From CAYSLC01 sp964431545 (GTDB lineage: Bacteria; Desulfobacterota; Desulfobacteria; Desulfobacterales; JAABSP01), in NCBI GenBank assembly GCA_964431545.1, contig CAYSLC010000259.1, positions 1 through 6,924 of the forward strand: a DNA stretch of 6,924 nt. Direction: 5' to 3'. Positions within the stretch are counted from its first letter, which is position 1; each line of letters begins with the position of its first letter. The notes beneath the pieces are model-generated. The model worked only from the letters and a program-made list of their open reading frames with translations, did no database searches and was not told the DNA's origin. The position numbers were made by a program, and so were the translations under genes. Shown here in pieces: positions 5,573 to 6,924 of the stretch.

Positions 5573-6342
5573 ACAGTCCGCTTCTGCCCGTCACCGACGA
5601 GATCGACGCCTTCGGGGCCATGGGGTTCGACTACCTCGAACTGACCCTGGACGCCCCCATGGCCCATTACACCGACGTCCGCCGCCAGGCGGCGGAGATC
5701 CGGCGGCGGTTGGACCGCCACGGGATGGACCTCGTCTGCCACCTGCCCACCTTCGTCTCCACCGCCGACCTGACGGCGTCGATCCGGCGGGCATCGGTGG
5801 CGGAGGTGATCGGCTCCCTGGAGGCGGCCGCCGGCCTCGGCGCCCGGAAGGCGGTGCTCCATCCGCCCACCGCGTCCGGCCTCGGCTGCCTGGTCCCGGA
5901 GCTGACCCGCACCTACGCCCTGGAGAGCCTTTCGGAGATCCACGAGGCCGCCGAACGGCTGGGCGTGCTCCTCTGCGTGGAGAACATGATCGCGCCGGCG
6001 GGCGGGTTCACGGAGCCCGAGGACTTCACGGAGATCTTCTCCCGGTTCCCCGATCTGCGGCTCACCCTCGACACAGGCCACGCCAACCTGTCGGGGAGGC
6101 CGGGGAGCCGGGCCCTGCGGTTCATCAAGGCCCACGGCGACCGCCTCGGCCACATCCACGCCAGCGACAACCGGGGCAAGGGGGACGACCACATTCCGGT
6201 GGGCAGCGGCAACGTCCCCTTCGGCAAGATCGCCCGGGCGATCCAGGGATGCGGGTACGACGAAACCATCACCCTGGAGATCTTCACCGAGGACCGGACT
6301 TACCTGGCCACCAGCCGGGAGAAGCTCGCCGCCCTGTTTTGA
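5554..6342 (+). CDS. TIM-barrel protein, sugar phosphate isomerase/epimerase - AP endonuclease family 2
   Basis: This is a 262-residue xylose-isomerase-like TIM barrel (AP_endonuc_2 family), cytosolic, without signal peptide. Metal-ligand positions of the endonuclease IV fold can be followed in order: His63 (CHLP), His103 (LHPP), Glu143 (VENM), Asp173 and His176 (LDTGH), His202 (HASDN), Asp211 and His213 (DDHIPVGSG) and Glu242 (LEIF). The set matches the nine ligands of the trinuclear zinc site of E. coli Nfo, although the protein is shorter than Nfo (about 285). The GDDHIPVGSGNVPF segment is also common in sugar isomerase/epimerase relatives, so either carbohydrate isomerisation or phosphodiester cleavage is possible; most such genes are annotated as isomerase/epimerase. 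It lies 40 nt after the exporter gene, probably in one transcript. It converges on the next gene with 15 nt between stops, leaving no room for a conventional terminator. The family is confident; the reaction is not. Confidence 0.88.
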   Translation: MRYGAMNSPLLPVTDEIDAFGAMGFDYLELTLDAPMAHYTDVRRQAAEIRRRLDRHGMDLVCHLPTFVSTADLTASIRRASVAEVIGSLEAAAGLGARKAVLHPPTASGLGCLVPELTRTYALESLSEIHEAAERLGVLLCVENMIAPAGGFTEPEDFTEIFSRFPDLRLTLDTGHANLSGRPGSRALRFIKAHGDRLGHIHASDNRGKGDDHIPVGSGNVPFGKIARAIQGCGYDETITLEIFTEDRTYLATSREKLAALF

Positions 6343-6357
6343 CCCGCCGCGGTCCCG

Positions 6358-6924
6358 TCAGCCGAACAGGCGCTCCTTGCGGCGGCGGAGGTAGTGCTCC
6401 GCGATGAAGTTGAGGGGCTTTCTCACCGTGTTGAAGTTCTCATGGAGCACGGTGAACATGTCGGCCATCTCCAGCCGCTCCGCATATTGGTGTCCGGCGG
6501 CCAGCTTGTAGAACTTCTGCCCCTCCTGTTCGTAGTCATCCGGGCCGATGCGGAGATGCCCCGGAATTTGGGGCCGGATCTCCCCGGAGTGGGGGTACCG
6601 GAGATCCTGGACGGCGAAGTCGGGAAAGATCCCCAGGATGAAGAGGCAGATGTCGCCGATCCGCTTGTAGAGCCCGAACTTCAGATCGTCCTCCACCACG
6701 TCGCAGAAGGCCTTGAGGCTCTCGATGTCCATATCGTTGAAGCGGATCTTCCGCCGGAACCCCTTCCCGTCCCGGAAGGAGAAGCTGAAGCTCTCGACCT
6801 TCGTGAAGGTTGTGAGCATGTGGGCCAGGTACCGGTCGAGGGGCTGGGAGGCGAAGAGCGCCACCACCGCCTCGGCGTCGAAGACCGGAATCTCCATGGT
6901 CCGGGTCTTTTCGATGGTGAACCG
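6358..6924 (-). CDS. Protein of unknown function (5' end probably beyond the right edge)
   Basis: The minus-strand frame is open from the window edge to a TGA at 6358. The first in-frame ATG is at 6897 (179 residues), but no Shine-Dalgarno precedes it and the nine codons upstream (RFTIEKTRT) are open and of normal composition, so the true start may lie outside. The protein looks soluble and mixed helical, with no signal peptide and no CxxC or nucleotide-binding motif. Counting from ATG 6897, notable segments are FSFSFRDGKGF (about 37-47), a hydrophobic stretch RIGDICLFILGIFPDF (about 79-94) followed by RYPHSG, then QEGQKFYKLAAGHQYAERL (about 124-142) and a basic end LRRRKERLFG. The R-x-GD-x-x-LF-x-x-GIFPD plus EGQ-x-FY-x-LA pattern vaguely recalls uncharacterised proteins of delta-proteobacteria and myxobacteria, from memory only. 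Codon use resembles its neighbours, so it appears to be a real gene. It converges on the TIM-barrel gene. Confidence 0.72.
   Translation of the reverse strand, partial: RFTIEKTRTMEIPVFDAEAVVALFASQPLDRYLAHMLTTFTKVESFSFSFRDGKGFRRKIRFNDMDIESLKAFCDVVEDDLKFGLYKRIGDICLFILGIFPDFAVQDLRYPHSGEIRPQIPGHLRIGPDDYEQEGQKFYKLAAGHQYAERLEMADMFTVLHENFNTVRKPLNFIAEHYLRRRKERLFG

Overview
This 6.9 kb, GC-rich (roughly two-thirds G+C) window is densely coding and looks like a bacterial chromosome. Strong Shine-Dalgarno sites, GTG starts, tight gene overlaps, a stand-alone rubrerythrin-type protein and an Atg22/UMF1-type transporter together suggest an anaerobic or microaerophilic Gram-negative lineage, for example a Desulfobacterota/'Deltaproteobacteria'-like organism. 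This taxonomic guess is inference; there is no rRNA or other decisive marker.

Left half (1-3715, all minus strand): four genes form a probable operon read right to left. They are a rubrerythrin/ferritin-like di-iron protein (3715-3260), an RluA-type pseudouridine synthase with an S4-like N-terminus (3253-2348), a UMF1 (Atg22-like) major facilitator transporter (2351-1032) and a Rho transcription termination factor (998 to beyond the left edge). The gaps are 6 nt, then a 4-nt GTGA stop/start overlap, then 33 nt. The Rho is atypical: the usual N-terminal Rho_N helical bundle is not recognisable, and the RNA-binding OB fold carries a lysine-rich insert. The ATPase core (P-loop, catalytic Glu, Walker B) is intact as far as the window shows.

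Middle (3716-3983): a 268-nt divergent intergenic region separates the minus-strand operon from a plus-strand pair. It holds the rubrerythrin RBS, several short and partly mutually exclusive inverted repeats, and a 10-bp tandem repeat that runs into the start of the next gene. No convincing sigma-70 or sigma-54 promoter could be read.

Right half: a 14-TM DHA2/EmrB-type MFS exporter (3984-5513) is followed after 40 nt by a TIM-barrel protein of the sugar phosphate isomerase/epimerase - AP endonuclease 2 superfamily (5554-6342). The TIM-barrel protein retains what appears to be the full nine-residue metal-ligand set of endonuclease IV. Between the two genes a 20-codon mini-ORF with a near-perfect Shine-Dalgarno starts on the exporter stop codon and ends inside the TIM-barrel gene. 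A minus-strand gene of unknown function (6358 to the right edge) converges on the TIM-barrel gene with only 15 nt between stops.

Most of the window is housekeeping or transport. I see no CRISPR array, tRNA, rRNA, insertion sequence or recognisable defence system. The most noteworthy items are the atypical Rho at the end of an unrelated-looking operon, the metal-site-complete TIM-barrel protein and the mini-ORF/coupling arrangement.
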